From Mya arenaria (taxonomy: Eukaryota > Mollusca > Bivalvia > Myida > Myidae), in NCBI RefSeq assembly GCF_026914265.1, contig NC_069135.1:16112406-16176405 (forward strand): a DNA stretch of 64,000 nucleotides, written 5' to 3'. Of this stretch, positions 36,641 to 47,216 are shown piece by piece. The notes beneath the pieces are model-generated. The model saw nothing but the letters and a program-made list of their open reading frames with translations. It did no database searches and was not told where the DNA came from. Each line of letters starts with the position of its first letter. Positions within the stretch are counted from its first letter, which is position 1. A program made the translations under genes and the position numbers.

Positions 36641-37120
36641 TGTTTGTAACTAAGGCATATATATGCACAAATAAATCAATCTTACAAATAAATATATCCT
36701 ACAAATAAAACAATCTTTCTATCTATCTATCTATCTAATATGGTCAATAATTAGTTAGGCAGCAAAGATGCATCCGTGTCTACATTCAAACATTGAATCA
36801 GTAAGAGTATGGTTCAGATACCAGAAAATATTCATAGCCGTAACACGAATAGGTGATAAAATGAAACATTTTTGACTGTATCATATGACTAAATTGATAA
36901 GCATCCGAAATATGATGTTAATCCGAAATCACAGCATCTGCCTCGGTTAATGAAATAGGCGAAATATTATAATTATCTTTGAAATAATCATCGGACGGAC
37001 AAATTGTATATGATATTCACAAAATTAGTTACCACTGGTTATCTTAAATTAAGATAAATGTGGTTTGTGTCAAAATAATAAATTCTCTGTGCCGACTGGT
37101 CAGCTCGATTGACTTAATCG
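36641..37120. other. Non-coding with simple repeat tail
   Basis: Contains 'aaataaatcaatc' pieces ending in a TATC run at 36717-36737, probably a LINE-like tail on the plus strand. Nothing else recognised. Confidence 0.35.
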
Positions 37121-37429
37121 TACAATTACTGGTCGACGTTATATTCTATACACGCTCACGGACTGACCACTGGAGTCTATACACCCCCATTGAAATGTCG
37201 TAAAATATATGAAAATTTCTTTATCCACATTTTTTGAGATTTCAGATAATAATTAAGACAAAAGATGACAATTTTAAATAAAATAAATACTTTGCAAGGA
37301 AATAAACAATTATAGCTCACTGTTCCCAAGTTCGATCGACATTGGAATCTATACAGCTACACCGTAGGACAGACAATGGAGTCTTCTCAACTCCAACGTA
37401 GCACTAACATTGGACTGTATACAGCTTTA

Positions 37430-39100
37430 TATTAAGACAGATATTGGAATCTAAACAGCTTCAAATTTGAGAGATCCTGGATTCAATACAGCCTAAAATT
37501 TGGACAAACATTGAACGTTATACAGCCTCAACTGAAGACAAACATTAGAATCTATACAGCCTCAGCTTAACAGCCTCACCGAAGACAAACATTAGGATCT
37601 ATACAGCCTCAGCTTAAGACAAACATAAGAATCTATACAGCCTCAACTTAAGATAAACATTAGAATCTATACAGCCTTAACTGAAAGCAAACATTAGAAT
37701 CTATACAGCCTTAAATGAAAGCAAACATTAGAATCTATACAGCCTCAACTTAAGATAAGCATTGGAATCTATACAGCCTTAACTGAAAGCAAACATTGGA
37801 ATCTATACAGCCTCAACTGAAGACAAACATTAGAATCTATACAGCCTCAGCTTAAGACAAACATTGGAATCTATACAGCCTCAACTGAAGACATACATTG
37901 GAATCTATACAGCCTCAACTGAAGACATACATTGGAATCCATACAGCCTCAACTGAAGACAAACATTGGAATCTATACAGCCTCACCTTAAGATAAACAT
38001 TGGAATCTATACAGCCTCAACTTTAGACAAACATTAGAACTGAAGACAAACATTAGAATCTATACAGCCTCAGCTTAAGACAAACATTGGAATCTATACA
38101 GCCTCAACTGAAGACATACATTGGAATCTATACAGCCTCAACTAAAGACAAACATTGGAATCTATACAGCCTCAACTGAAGACAAATATTGGAATCTATA
38201 CAGCCACACCTTAAGATAAACATTGGAATCTATACAGCCTCAACTGAAGACAAACATTCGAATCTATACAGCCTCAACTGAAGACATACATTGGAATCTA
38301 TACAGCCTCAACTGAAGACAAACATTGGAATCTATACAGCCTCACCTTAAGATAAACATTGGAATCTATACAGCCTCAACTTTAGACAAACATTAGAATC
38401 TATACAGCCTCAACTGAAGACAAACATTAGAATCTATACAGCCTCAACTGAAGACAAGCATTAGAATCTATACAGCCTCAACTGAAGACATACATTGGAA
38501 TCTATACAGCCTCAACTGAAGACAAACATTAGAATCTATACAGCCTCAGCTTAAGACAAACATTGGAATCTATACAGCCTCACCTTAAGATAAACATTGG
38601 AATCTATACAGCCTCAACTTAAGATAAACATTAGAATCTATACAGCCTTAACTGAAAGCAAACATTAGAATCTATACAGCCTTAAATGAAAGCAAACATT
38701 AGAATCTATACAGCCTCAACTTAAGATAAGCATTGGAATCTATACAGCCTTAACTGAAAGCAAACATTGGAATCTATACAGCCTCAACTGAAGACAAACA
38801 TTAGAATCTATACAGCCTCATCTTAAGACAAACATTGGAATCTATACAGCCTCACCTTAAGATAAACATTGGAATCTATACAGCCTCAACTTTAGACAAA
38901 CATTAGAATCTATACAGCCTCAACTGAAGACATACATTGGAATCTATACAGCCTCAACTGAAGACAAACATTAGAATCTATACAGCCTCAGCTTAAGACA
39001 AACATTGGAATCTATACAGCCTCAACTTAAGGCAATCATTGGAATCTATACATCTTCAAGCTAAGACAAACATTGGTGTCTATACAGTCTCAGTATTGTC
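37430..39100. repeat. 34-bp minisatellite, about 49 copies
   Basis: The unit is ACATTGGAATCTATACAGCC then TCAACTGAAGACAA, 34 bp. Variant classes (TTAAGATAA, TTAAGACAA, GAAAGCAA) recur in ordered blocks, so there is higher-order structure. Degenerate units occur from 37320. The same CATTGGAATCTATACA motif is present in the inverted-repeat arm at 41692-41710. Confidence 0.97.
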
Positions 39101-39890
39101 CTGTACATATACAGCTTTTAAAAAGTATTTAGCAACAGCTTTGGTTCTTAATCTGTTTTATTGATCATATACAATGTATTATATAACATGAGGTACACTA
39201 AATGTAGCAATCACATGCAGGGAAACCCTTAGATATTTTGTAAGAAAAATGTTGAGTTCTCTGTAGCCACTCTATATGTATATGCATAAAGAACACATTT
39301 TACAACAAAAAATATATCTGTTTTATCTTGAAGGCTAGGAATGGACATATACATGTACCCTATGTTACCAATACAATATAATCAAAATAACAACACATTT
39401 AAATTTGTTAAAATGTTTGATAATATACGAATGGGTATTCAATGAAGAGTATAATAAATACAGTTTAAAATGGTAAAACTAAAATGACACATTCGGTCTT
39501 GTTTCGTACAGAAAAATGAAGAGAATGAAGGTACACATAGTGTCAACATAAATACATACTATCCCAAATAAGAAAATGTTATGATAAAGGTTGATTACTC
39601 ACCACTTAACCTCATAAAAATACAAGTTACAAGACAAATTTCAAGTATGTGGATGAAACAAATGGAACACATCCAAGTTAACTGAAGACTCTGACTATGT
39701 CTGGATTTATCTTATCTTGCACTGTCAAAGAATATTTTTTCCATATCCATGTTTAATGGAATATCATTACTATTAATATAGATATTCATTGTTGTAGTGC
39801 ATACTTGTTATGTAAGTTAAAATAAATCATGTTCAAATAACAAAGGAAACACATCCAGATTGTCAACTGTAGTGTGAACTTCATTATTTC
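39101..39890. other. Non-coding AT-rich stretch
   Basis: No coding sequence recognised; may include the 3' UTR of the candidate small gene to the right. Confidence 0.35.
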
Positions 39891-39903
39891 TTTACTTTCT
39901 ATG

Positions 39904-41200
39904 TTAAGAGAACCTTTCTTTCTGTTCTTTGCCTGAAAAAATAAATAATAAAGATATAGATTAAAAGCATCCCCATTTATCAAAGATCAGCAGTTAGCAA
40001 TTTTTTTGGCAATCTTGGGCATATTTATCAGTCCATATGCAATACAGGAATAAATGCTGTTAGCAGGAAATTACAAGAATTTCAAATGTATAAAAAACAT
40101 TTTTACATAAAGTTTAGTTGTAGAGGATCTTTTAGGATTATGATATAGTAATACTGGCAAATTGAAATTGGAATACATGATACTTATTTCATGGCAAGAT
40201 TTAAAGTTCAACACAGTATTCACATATTTAGAAGAAAACAAATACAACATACATATTACCATTCTTCAATGCTGCATGCAAATTCTTATTCGCCACCTCT
40301 CGAACACCATTTTTCCATGAGTACATACTGCAATTAAATCATAATATAAAAGAAAATTCTATGAAAAATCTTTCTTTTGTTGATCACCTTCAAAAATCAA
40401 AGTCTTAAAACCTATTGTGCAAATATTAAGAAGTTTTTTTACAACAAAAGTATGCTATATGGATTGCCTGTACGGTAGTATTAGGCAAAATATATTAAAA
40501 CATACTTTGTGGTTTGCTTTCCTGTCATGATATTATTTCAAAGTCTGAAGCAGTTAAATATATCTAAAAATCCAATAAAGAAAAAAGTCCAATTCTAGGA
40601 TCACAATACACATGATATCATATTGGAAATCATGATTAAAAAAGAAGGTGTTTTAAACATTTCTTGTTAACATTACCTGACAATAAGACTCTTTCCTGCC
40701 TTCCCTCATCATATTGCTCTCAACAATCTGCATAACCTGAAATTATATTTGAATAATGCAATACTTGATAACTTTGTCATTATCAACTATGACTGTAAGT
40801 CTTGGTATAAAACCTTCAGTTCCCACAGTCTTTGATATTCTTCAAAATATATTACAAAAAGAAAAGGAAAATCTTTGCTGTGCATGATATCTGATCTGCT
40901 TTCATTGCCACAATTGATGAAAATAAATTTTGGACAAATGGGAGCAATTCTCTCAACTAGAATCTGATATTGCATTAAGAATGTTATGCATCAGTCAATT
41001 ATAACCACAAACACTTGACAAAGTACCATTATGAACCAAACATACATAAAATAACATTAAAATATTCGTCTTTGATATTTCAAACGTCAAAATAAAATCA
41101 TATATCTTTTACTGTTAGCATACTTGATCCCAATCCTTTCGTACCACAGCGACTCATCATGGTGACGGAGAAATTACAAAGTTGACTTGAGGCTGTATAT
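39904..41200 (-). CDS. Candidate small spliced gene, function unknown
   Basis: Four minus-strand blocks have good splice edges: 41124 to about 41200 (contains CACCATGATG), 40677-40736, 40260-40327 and 39904-39932. Two readings are possible. Blocks 1-3 can join as VRKDWDQ, VMQIVESNMMREGRKESYCQ, YVLMEKWCSRGGE and stop, but this frame lacks an ATG in block 1. Blocks 3-4 give MYSWKNGVREVANKNLHAAL then KNGKEQKERFS and stop. The ATG in block 1 (MMSRCGTKGLGSS) does not join to block 2 without a stop. The regular splice signals suggest transcription; I recognise no family, and it could be non-coding. Confidence 0.35.
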
Positions 41201-41347
41201 TCATGTCGACATATTGGAAGTCCAAGTTATAATCCTTAAAATAGCTATTATACAAAAACGGGAGCTTAAAGGGCTATCCGGAAATGAAACTAGTTGAAAT
41301 GGTCGCAGTCAACAGTTTCATGGTTTACTTTACGGAAAAATTTAAGG

Positions 41348-41682
41348 CATTCGGAACTCCTCGGCCATTTTTTCAAAAACAACCTCGGATGTATGCCGGT
41401 ACATCTGTTGAAGTAGTCCGTATTTTTTTAATAAAAGCATTAATTAAATGTAGTGTTTAAGAGTTGTATTCATTGCTCTCAGTTTAAATTGATTGCCAGT
41501 GAAGTGTATTATTGCAAACATAATTACGATTCCCAAGAGTTAAGTCATAAATTTTAACTACTAAATAAGATTACTACGCGATCTATTTGCAGCGGACTTA
41601 AACGTACCACTTTTTAAGTATGTAAACCGTCCATATACATCCGAGGTTGTTTTTGAAAAAAATGGCCGAGGAGCTCCGAATG
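41348..41682. mobile_element. 335-bp MITE with 8-9-bp target duplication
   Basis: Ends CATTCGGAACTCCTCGGCC and (right, reversed) CATTCGGAGCTCCTCGGCC continue as about 48 bp of inverted repeat through ACAACCTCGGATGTAT. AATTTAAGG precedes the left end (41339-41347) and follows the right end (41683-41691). An 8-9-bp duplication fits hAT- or Mutator-type mobilisation. Confidence 0.8.
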
Positions 41683-41769
41683 AATTTAAGGGTGTATAGA
41701 TTCCAATGGTCAGACTGTGAGCGTGTATAGAATATAACGTCGACCACAATTACTCGACTCATTGTTTAA

Positions 41770-42690
41770 CCGGTTTTACGTAGCTTTGGTAGCTACAAAT
41801 CGGACCCTATGTGAAACGGTATCATTTTCGGCCCCTTGCTAAATCGTTCCAGTCTGGGAGTAGGATTGATATTGGTCCAAGGTCTTATCCTGTAGACATT
41901 TCGGCACCTGATTACGAGGACGTTTCGGCATTTTTTTAATATAACATATCAAAACGTATAAATATTATTTTGTTAAAACAGTTAAATAGAACAAAAGATC
42001 AATGAACACTTATTAGAAAAAAAATGTCTTTGCTCAATTTATCCTTTGCCAGGTAAACTGTGGGCAATACTACCAATATGTTGGTGTTGTGGGTGTGAAA
42101 AAAGACGTTTTATGTGCGAATGGGTCAGTGTCTTTATATTTTATATGTTTTACAGGTAAATATTTACACCTCAATTTCCATTCCTGAATTGAACTGTATT
42201 TCGGCAATTGCGTTCATCAATCGATGAAAGCAACATCTTCGGATATGTTCGGATCGTAATTCATAGCATAACATTATACATGAAAGCTATTGATATTGTT
42301 ATTGGTTGTATTGTGTCAGCAGGTCCCGTAAAATATAGATCAACATTTTAGAAAGTGTTAGTTTATTATATTTTAAATATATTGGTGCCAGAAGTGTTTC
42401 ATTTTTTGCGTTTTAAAGTGATTTCAAGTGGTTGCTCTTTTCCCGCGTTATTGTGAGGTCATTTGAAAAAAATGTTTCCGGTTATAGTCTATCTATCTCT
42501 GTTTAATGTCTACTCCTCTTCCGAGTGTTACTGACATGGACGGTGCGCGCCGGCTTGTTAGTGAAAAAAAAATAAAAACACTGATGAGGCAAATCACACC
42601 AGAAAAGTGAGAACTAGGGTATAAAAGAGAACACAATTTAGGTAACATGATAAAAAGTAATTGGTGAACTGGTAAAAGGATAAAAAAACA
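41770..42690. other. Non-coding stretch
   Basis: No gene recognised. AT-rich with a GC-rich patch ('ggacggtgcgcgccggcttg') near 42540. Confidence 0.35.
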
Positions 42691-42699
42691 CTGCTCGCT

Positions 42700-42885
42700 T
42701 ATCTAATGTTTAATGGTTGCCACAGCCACCTTGAATGTGTCAGGGGTGGGGATAGTGACAATATGATTTGGCAAACTGTTCCAAAGTACAACCGGAGTGA
42801 GGATAGAATGAAAATTTGTGATAGACAGTTTTTACTTGAATTTGTCTGAAACATTACTTCGGACTCCACACACATTGACCAACCC
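42700..42885 (-). mobile_element. LINE C-terminal tail fragment
   Basis: Minus-strand translation FHSILTPVVLWNSLPNHIVT then IPTPDTFKVAVATIKH and stop matches the WNSLPxxIV...xxxTFK pattern found at the C-terminus of many non-LTR reverse transcriptase proteins. Only about 60 residues remain. Confidence 0.6.
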
Positions 42886-42889
42886 AATT

Positions 42890-43980
42890 GCGTTCATACC
42901 CCGATAATGACATCAACCCCGCAATTCATTCCTTATAAGAAGATTTAAGTAATATAAACAACGTATTTTTGTTCATGTTTTGTGTGTATATTTTCACTGG
43001 AAGATCATTGCCTCAATTCACGTATATTTATTAACTCGGGTTTGATTTTAATTACTAAAGACAGTAACCATTTCGTTATAAACATGTTGTACTACTCTTA
43101 ATTTATTGTGTACTGGACTTTATTTATGTGTTGCTTCAGTGAACTTGATGTATCTTAAATACATATTTACATTATTTGTGTTGTAAATATGTAAATTGTG
43201 TTATGTATTTTCATTATTTGTATGTATATTTGCTTCAAAGTACAAATAAATTAAATATATAACATTTTATCTTCCCATATTTTACCAATAAATTACCAAT
43301 CTCATTATAACTTCCTCTCCCTTCAGAACACCCAGGCGTTCACGCAATCGTGAATGTCGTGCTGCCGTTGTAATGCAATTATACTCCTCTTCCGTTATCG
43401 CCGACCACTAATTAAGAAATAATGTTTCTTTTTGCATATAGTCTAGGACCAATAATTAGAATAATTCGTCATACTCGCAGATGTGTTGTATATATTTCGA
43501 CATTCTCTTGTAATATAAGCTAACGTCAGGGCGAAAATCATTCTCTCATAATAAAAAGATGGAATAATTAAAAGGGTTATTTTTGTTGGTGGTGAATAAT
43601 TCACAGATATCAGCTGGCACGGCTTGGCTCCAGAAATAAAATTAAAGTGAATTAAAGAAAGAAAATATTGGCAAATTTGCCTTGTAGTAGAATTATAGTT
43701 GTAAGTACCACCAGCGGGTCCCCCCCCCCCCAAAAAAAAAGTAAGTTTACCATTCCGTCCTAAAAATTGTTCAAATTTTCTTGGGGTAGTACCCCTGTCA
43801 ACACATTTAACCAAATTATTTTCGATTCGGGCACAAGTCAAAAGGTTACGCCCCTCTAACATCAAATCCTGGGACCGCCCCTGGGTCCCAGATTCTGTAT
43901 CAAGCACTGTGATACTGAGTTTCCCAATATCGAAAACGGAAACCGAATACCGGGTTTTAGCACCATCAAAATGCACCCAC
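42890..43980. other. Upstream flank of RPL29
   Basis: No recognisable gene. A poly-C/poly-A junction at 43721-43740 and 'ctcctcttccg' pieces occur. The long minus frame at 43443-43976 shows no known domain. Confidence 0.35.
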
Positions 43981-43995
43981 TTCCTTTTCCGGTCA
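43975..43995 (+). promoter_or_regulatory. Pyrimidine-tract (TOP-like) transcription start of RPL29
   Basis: 'acttccttttccgg' just ahead of the predicted first exon is a 5' terminal oligopyrimidine-like motif, the usual start of ribosomal protein mRNAs and their target of growth-dependent translation. Assigned from position and composition only. Confidence 0.55.
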
Positions 43996-46900
43996 AACTG
44001 TAAACACTGGTGGTTAACAGCAGACTACAGGTACAAATCCAACCAATCTAACATAATAGATACTCGATTTAAGTTTTATTTTTAGTTTTTTGATTCGTTG
44101 CACACCATTCGATTAGTTTTCACCTGTTTTTGTTTTAAATTCGGTCATAATTTGAACATTTTTTTCTGATTTATGAAAGATCCGAAAAGGTTGTATCCGG
44201 AAAATGAGTATCACAAATAATCAGATATACGGTTTTTCTGCCGATAACATTAATTTGCATATTTAACATAATTGGAAATGCTTAAAGTTCCCATTATCAT
44301 TAAGTAGGATACAGAGCGTTTGAGGACATTTGGCTGAATTTAATCAAATGTTCTACATGAGTAATGCTCAATGATTATTTTCTCTTATTTTCAGTGTTAA
44401 CCATATAACGACAAATATGGCCAAGTCTAAGAACCACACAAACCACAACCAGAGTAAGTAAATGAAGTCTTGGTGGTATGGTTTGACTAGCAGTGACTTG
44501 ATATTGCCTAAGCTTGTGATTAGTCTGTGTACATGCGCGGATCAGATGTCTCCAGTGACCATTTCTGTCAATTATGTAAATCCAATAAATAATGGGGTGT
44601 TTGGGGCCTCCAAGTACTTGTGGTAAACCTGGAAGGATAAGTGCGCCCTGTGTGGGACTTGAACACATGACCGCCGGAACAAGAGCTTAGCACTAACCAA
44701 CTGAGCTAACTGGGCAGCTGGTTTTAACCCACTACCGTAAATGACTGGGTATTAGACACACTTTTTTCCCTCATATTTTGATGCAAAAAAATGCCTGTGT
44801 ATAATACCCAGTAACAATTTTTTTAACTTTTTTTCTGAGGTCAATTTCAAGCCGAGAGTTTGTTTAGATTTATGTAGAAAGGGATGTTACTCGCGTCATA
44901 TTGATCGAGTATATACGGGTTAAAACGGCAGTTGAAGATCGGGATACGGTATATCGTAAGACGTTTATAATTTCAACAAAAATATTTTTCGATTAAAGTT
45001 ACCGTAATTCACCTAAGCGTTCGGACACTCTAAATATTTGGAGCCCCATAATTATTTCCCAAAATAATTTATTTTGCGTACCTAATTTTCGGACACCCAA
45101 AGGACATCAATCATAACTTTCATAGTTACCAAGTTTCACAGACGAAGATTATTGATTTTTATCTTTACAATGCCTGGCTAGATTACCTAACTGTATACAC
45201 CACTGTGACAATTTAATTAGTTACTACCCATTCTAAACGATTTATTGCCTGTTGAAAAGGAAGTGTGATATATTTATTTGAGGATTAAACAAACAACAAG
45301 GGCAATCAAGGGATTAAGAAAACATCGACATGGCATGTTTGTAAAACGTTTGCCAATAAGCTTTCAAACTTGTACCACACTTATAGACTATATGAAGCAA
45401 TAATCGTACAGTTATACATTAATCCTGCATAGCAATGGCCATGCAGCATTCTCCACGAGATCCTCGTGGGTATAACTGTAAGTTATGTGACGTCACACAG
45501 TGTGACTCTTTGATCTGAAGCCGATAGAATGTGTTTATTCAGTTCAGTGCATGTATAAAATGGTGTTTTAATTAACTTCATGAAGGATTTACACTTATAG
45601 GCATAATAAATAAGTTTATGACCATTGATTACTACGGATAAATTAATAAGTGGTAAAAAGCAAACATGAAGAAAAAAGGCAGGTTAAACAAACATGTAAA
45701 TAAAATGTAAAAATGATAATTTTCTATGTATTCGGAGAGCGAAAAAAATAATTAATTTATGGTGTCCGAACTCTTGTGAATTACGGTATTCAATATTATT
45801 TGGAATAATAAATTGAATTAAACAATAATCAAACTTACATATAAAAAAGCAAAGTTGGGCACTGTCAAAATATTATTTGCATAACATAACTTCATTTTCG
45901 ACAGTATGGTTGTATGGTTTTAAAGATAACCATCGCCATTTTCATGAAAAAAAATATTTTTTGTCACTGTCAACAAACATGGTGGCTGAAAATGCCGGAC
46001 GATTTTGACATTTTTTCTATGCGTCTTTTAACCAAAAACATAGATTAAACGTTTTTTTCTCGGATTTTTCACAGATTTTTTTCCCTGCGTCTAATACCCC
46101 CTATCGTCTTATACCCAGTCATTTACGGTATTATGGTGTCAGAAGTAATTCGGGAGCCCTACTGGATTACTTCCGACACCATATATGTTTAAGAAAAGAG
46201 TAGTTTCTCGGCTACAACTGCAAAATGGGAGAGACCAGCGTGGTTGTTTTTAATATAAACAATCTCTAGTTGTTCATAGTATTTAATCATTGTTTTGTTT
46301 TTTTCATAAAAACAATCTCTAGTTGTTAATATTATTTAATGGAGACACATTTTTGTTTGTTTTATTTTTCAGATAAGAAAGCTCACAGAAATGGTATTTA
46401 CAGACCAAAAAGAATGAAGCATCCTGACAACAAAGGGGTATGTGTACTAAAATGTTGTGTCTCAATTTGTTATATGCTTTCCAGTGAAATGATAAAGATA
46501 TTTCACCTGTCCAAACAAAATCTTGTACAGCAGAGTGAATGGTTTAAGATATGACTTTGTAAACCTCTCATGCAAGAAAAAAAATGTACACAAGTACTGG
46601 TTTCTACCTAGGAGACGAGACACAATCCTGATTAAAATCTTACATGGGTGCTTTTAAAAAAATGAGGCAAACATGTTTTTTGATAATTGTCCAATTTTAA
46701 TTTTCAGGGCCCTAATTTTCAACAATTCAAGTTTCAAAATGATGAAAGTGCACTCACTCTAAATTGACATCATTTTTCCTGATAGCTTTAGTTTAGTTTT
46801 GATGCAAGCTTGATGAAACTGGTACGAGCATTTTGTGTGTAAAGTTTTGTTTGTTTGTTGGGGTATCAAGGCTTAATATTAATAAGTCTATTTAGTCTTT

Positions 46901-47008
46901 TTATGAAAGATAGAACTATTCTTCAAATCATATTTTCAGGTTGATCCCAAGTTCTTGAAGAACATGCGCTTTGCCAAGAAGCACAACAAGAAGGCAGTGA
47001 AGGCGTAG
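43985..47008 (+). CDS. RPL29: Ribosomal protein L29 (eL29), complete, 56 aa
   Basis: Coding exons 44417-44453, 46373-46437 and 46940-47008 (stop TAG), joined in phase. The product is MAKSKNHTNHNQNKKAHRNG, IYRPKRMKHPDNKGVDPKFL and KNMRFAKKHNKKAVKA, a small, very basic eL29 of the large cytosolic ribosomal subunit. It is short like the yeast protein and lacks the long C-terminal extension of vertebrate L29. The ATG lies in an exon starting at 44395 after TTATTTTCAG. A non-coding first exon of about 45 bp (about 43985-44030) ends at a GTACAA donor. Intron 2 holds a SINE head and nested TA-type elements. Confidence 0.95.
44455..44720 (-). mobile_element. tRNA-derived SINE
   Basis: The minus-strand head reads GCCCAGTTAGCTCAGTTGGT then TAGTGCTAAGC (A box) and GTGTTCAAGTCCCACACAGG (B box) followed by GCGC, with cloverleaf-like end pairing (GCCC/GGGC). 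A unique body of about 180 bp follows down to the RPL29 donor region. It is not considered a working tRNA because the stems are imperfect. Confidence 0.75.
44735..46128. mobile_element. Outer TIR element with TA duplication in RPL29 intron
   Basis: Ends CCGTAAATGACTGGGTATTA then GACACAC (left) and CCGTAAATGACTGGGTATAA then GAC (right, reversed), flanked by TA (44733-44734 and 46129-46130). A second element sits inside. No intact transposase frame seen. The TA duplication suggests a Tc1/mariner-type or similar source. Confidence 0.75.
45002..45786. mobile_element. Inner TIR element nested in 44735-46128
   Basis: Ends CCGTAATTCACCTAAGCGTT then CGGACAC (left) and CCGTAATTCACAAGAGTT then CGGACAC (right, reversed), flanked by TA on both sides. 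The tip CCGTAA is shared with the outer element, suggesting the same transposase group. Confidence 0.75.
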
Positions 47009-47216
47009 AGCAACTCACATTTATTGGCATTCACTTTACTTGTACAGAAATGTGTTATGGACTATAAATGTTAGTTGTGAAGAAAAAAATGTTTGTTTTT
47101 ACTTCCATCTTTATTGAAGTGCTATAGAGCTTTGAACAAATGTTTGCTATAAATTGTCAGTTGTGCTGTTGTTCATGTTCAGTCAAAACTGTAAGGGTTT
47201 AAGCTAATGAGTTATT

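Larger units (their letters stand above)
37121..41756. other. 4.6-kb segment bounded by about 65-bp inverted repeats
   Basis: Left arm 37121-37188 ('ggtcgacgttatattctata' then 'cacgctcacggactgacc') is mirrored by the right arm 41692-41756, with a few mismatches. Between them lie the 34-bp minisatellite, the candidate small gene and a 335-bp MITE. It may be a composite DNA element or a rearrangement; no transposase seen. Confidence 0.45.

Noticed and set aside
37430-39100. 34-bp direct repeats as a CRISPR array
   Set aside because: Units are contiguous with no unique spacers, and the context is eukaryotic.
43443-43976. 177-residue minus-strand frame
   Set aside because: Spans a poly-C/poly-A junction and repeat-like sequence, has no recognisable domain and overlaps the RPL29 promoter flank.
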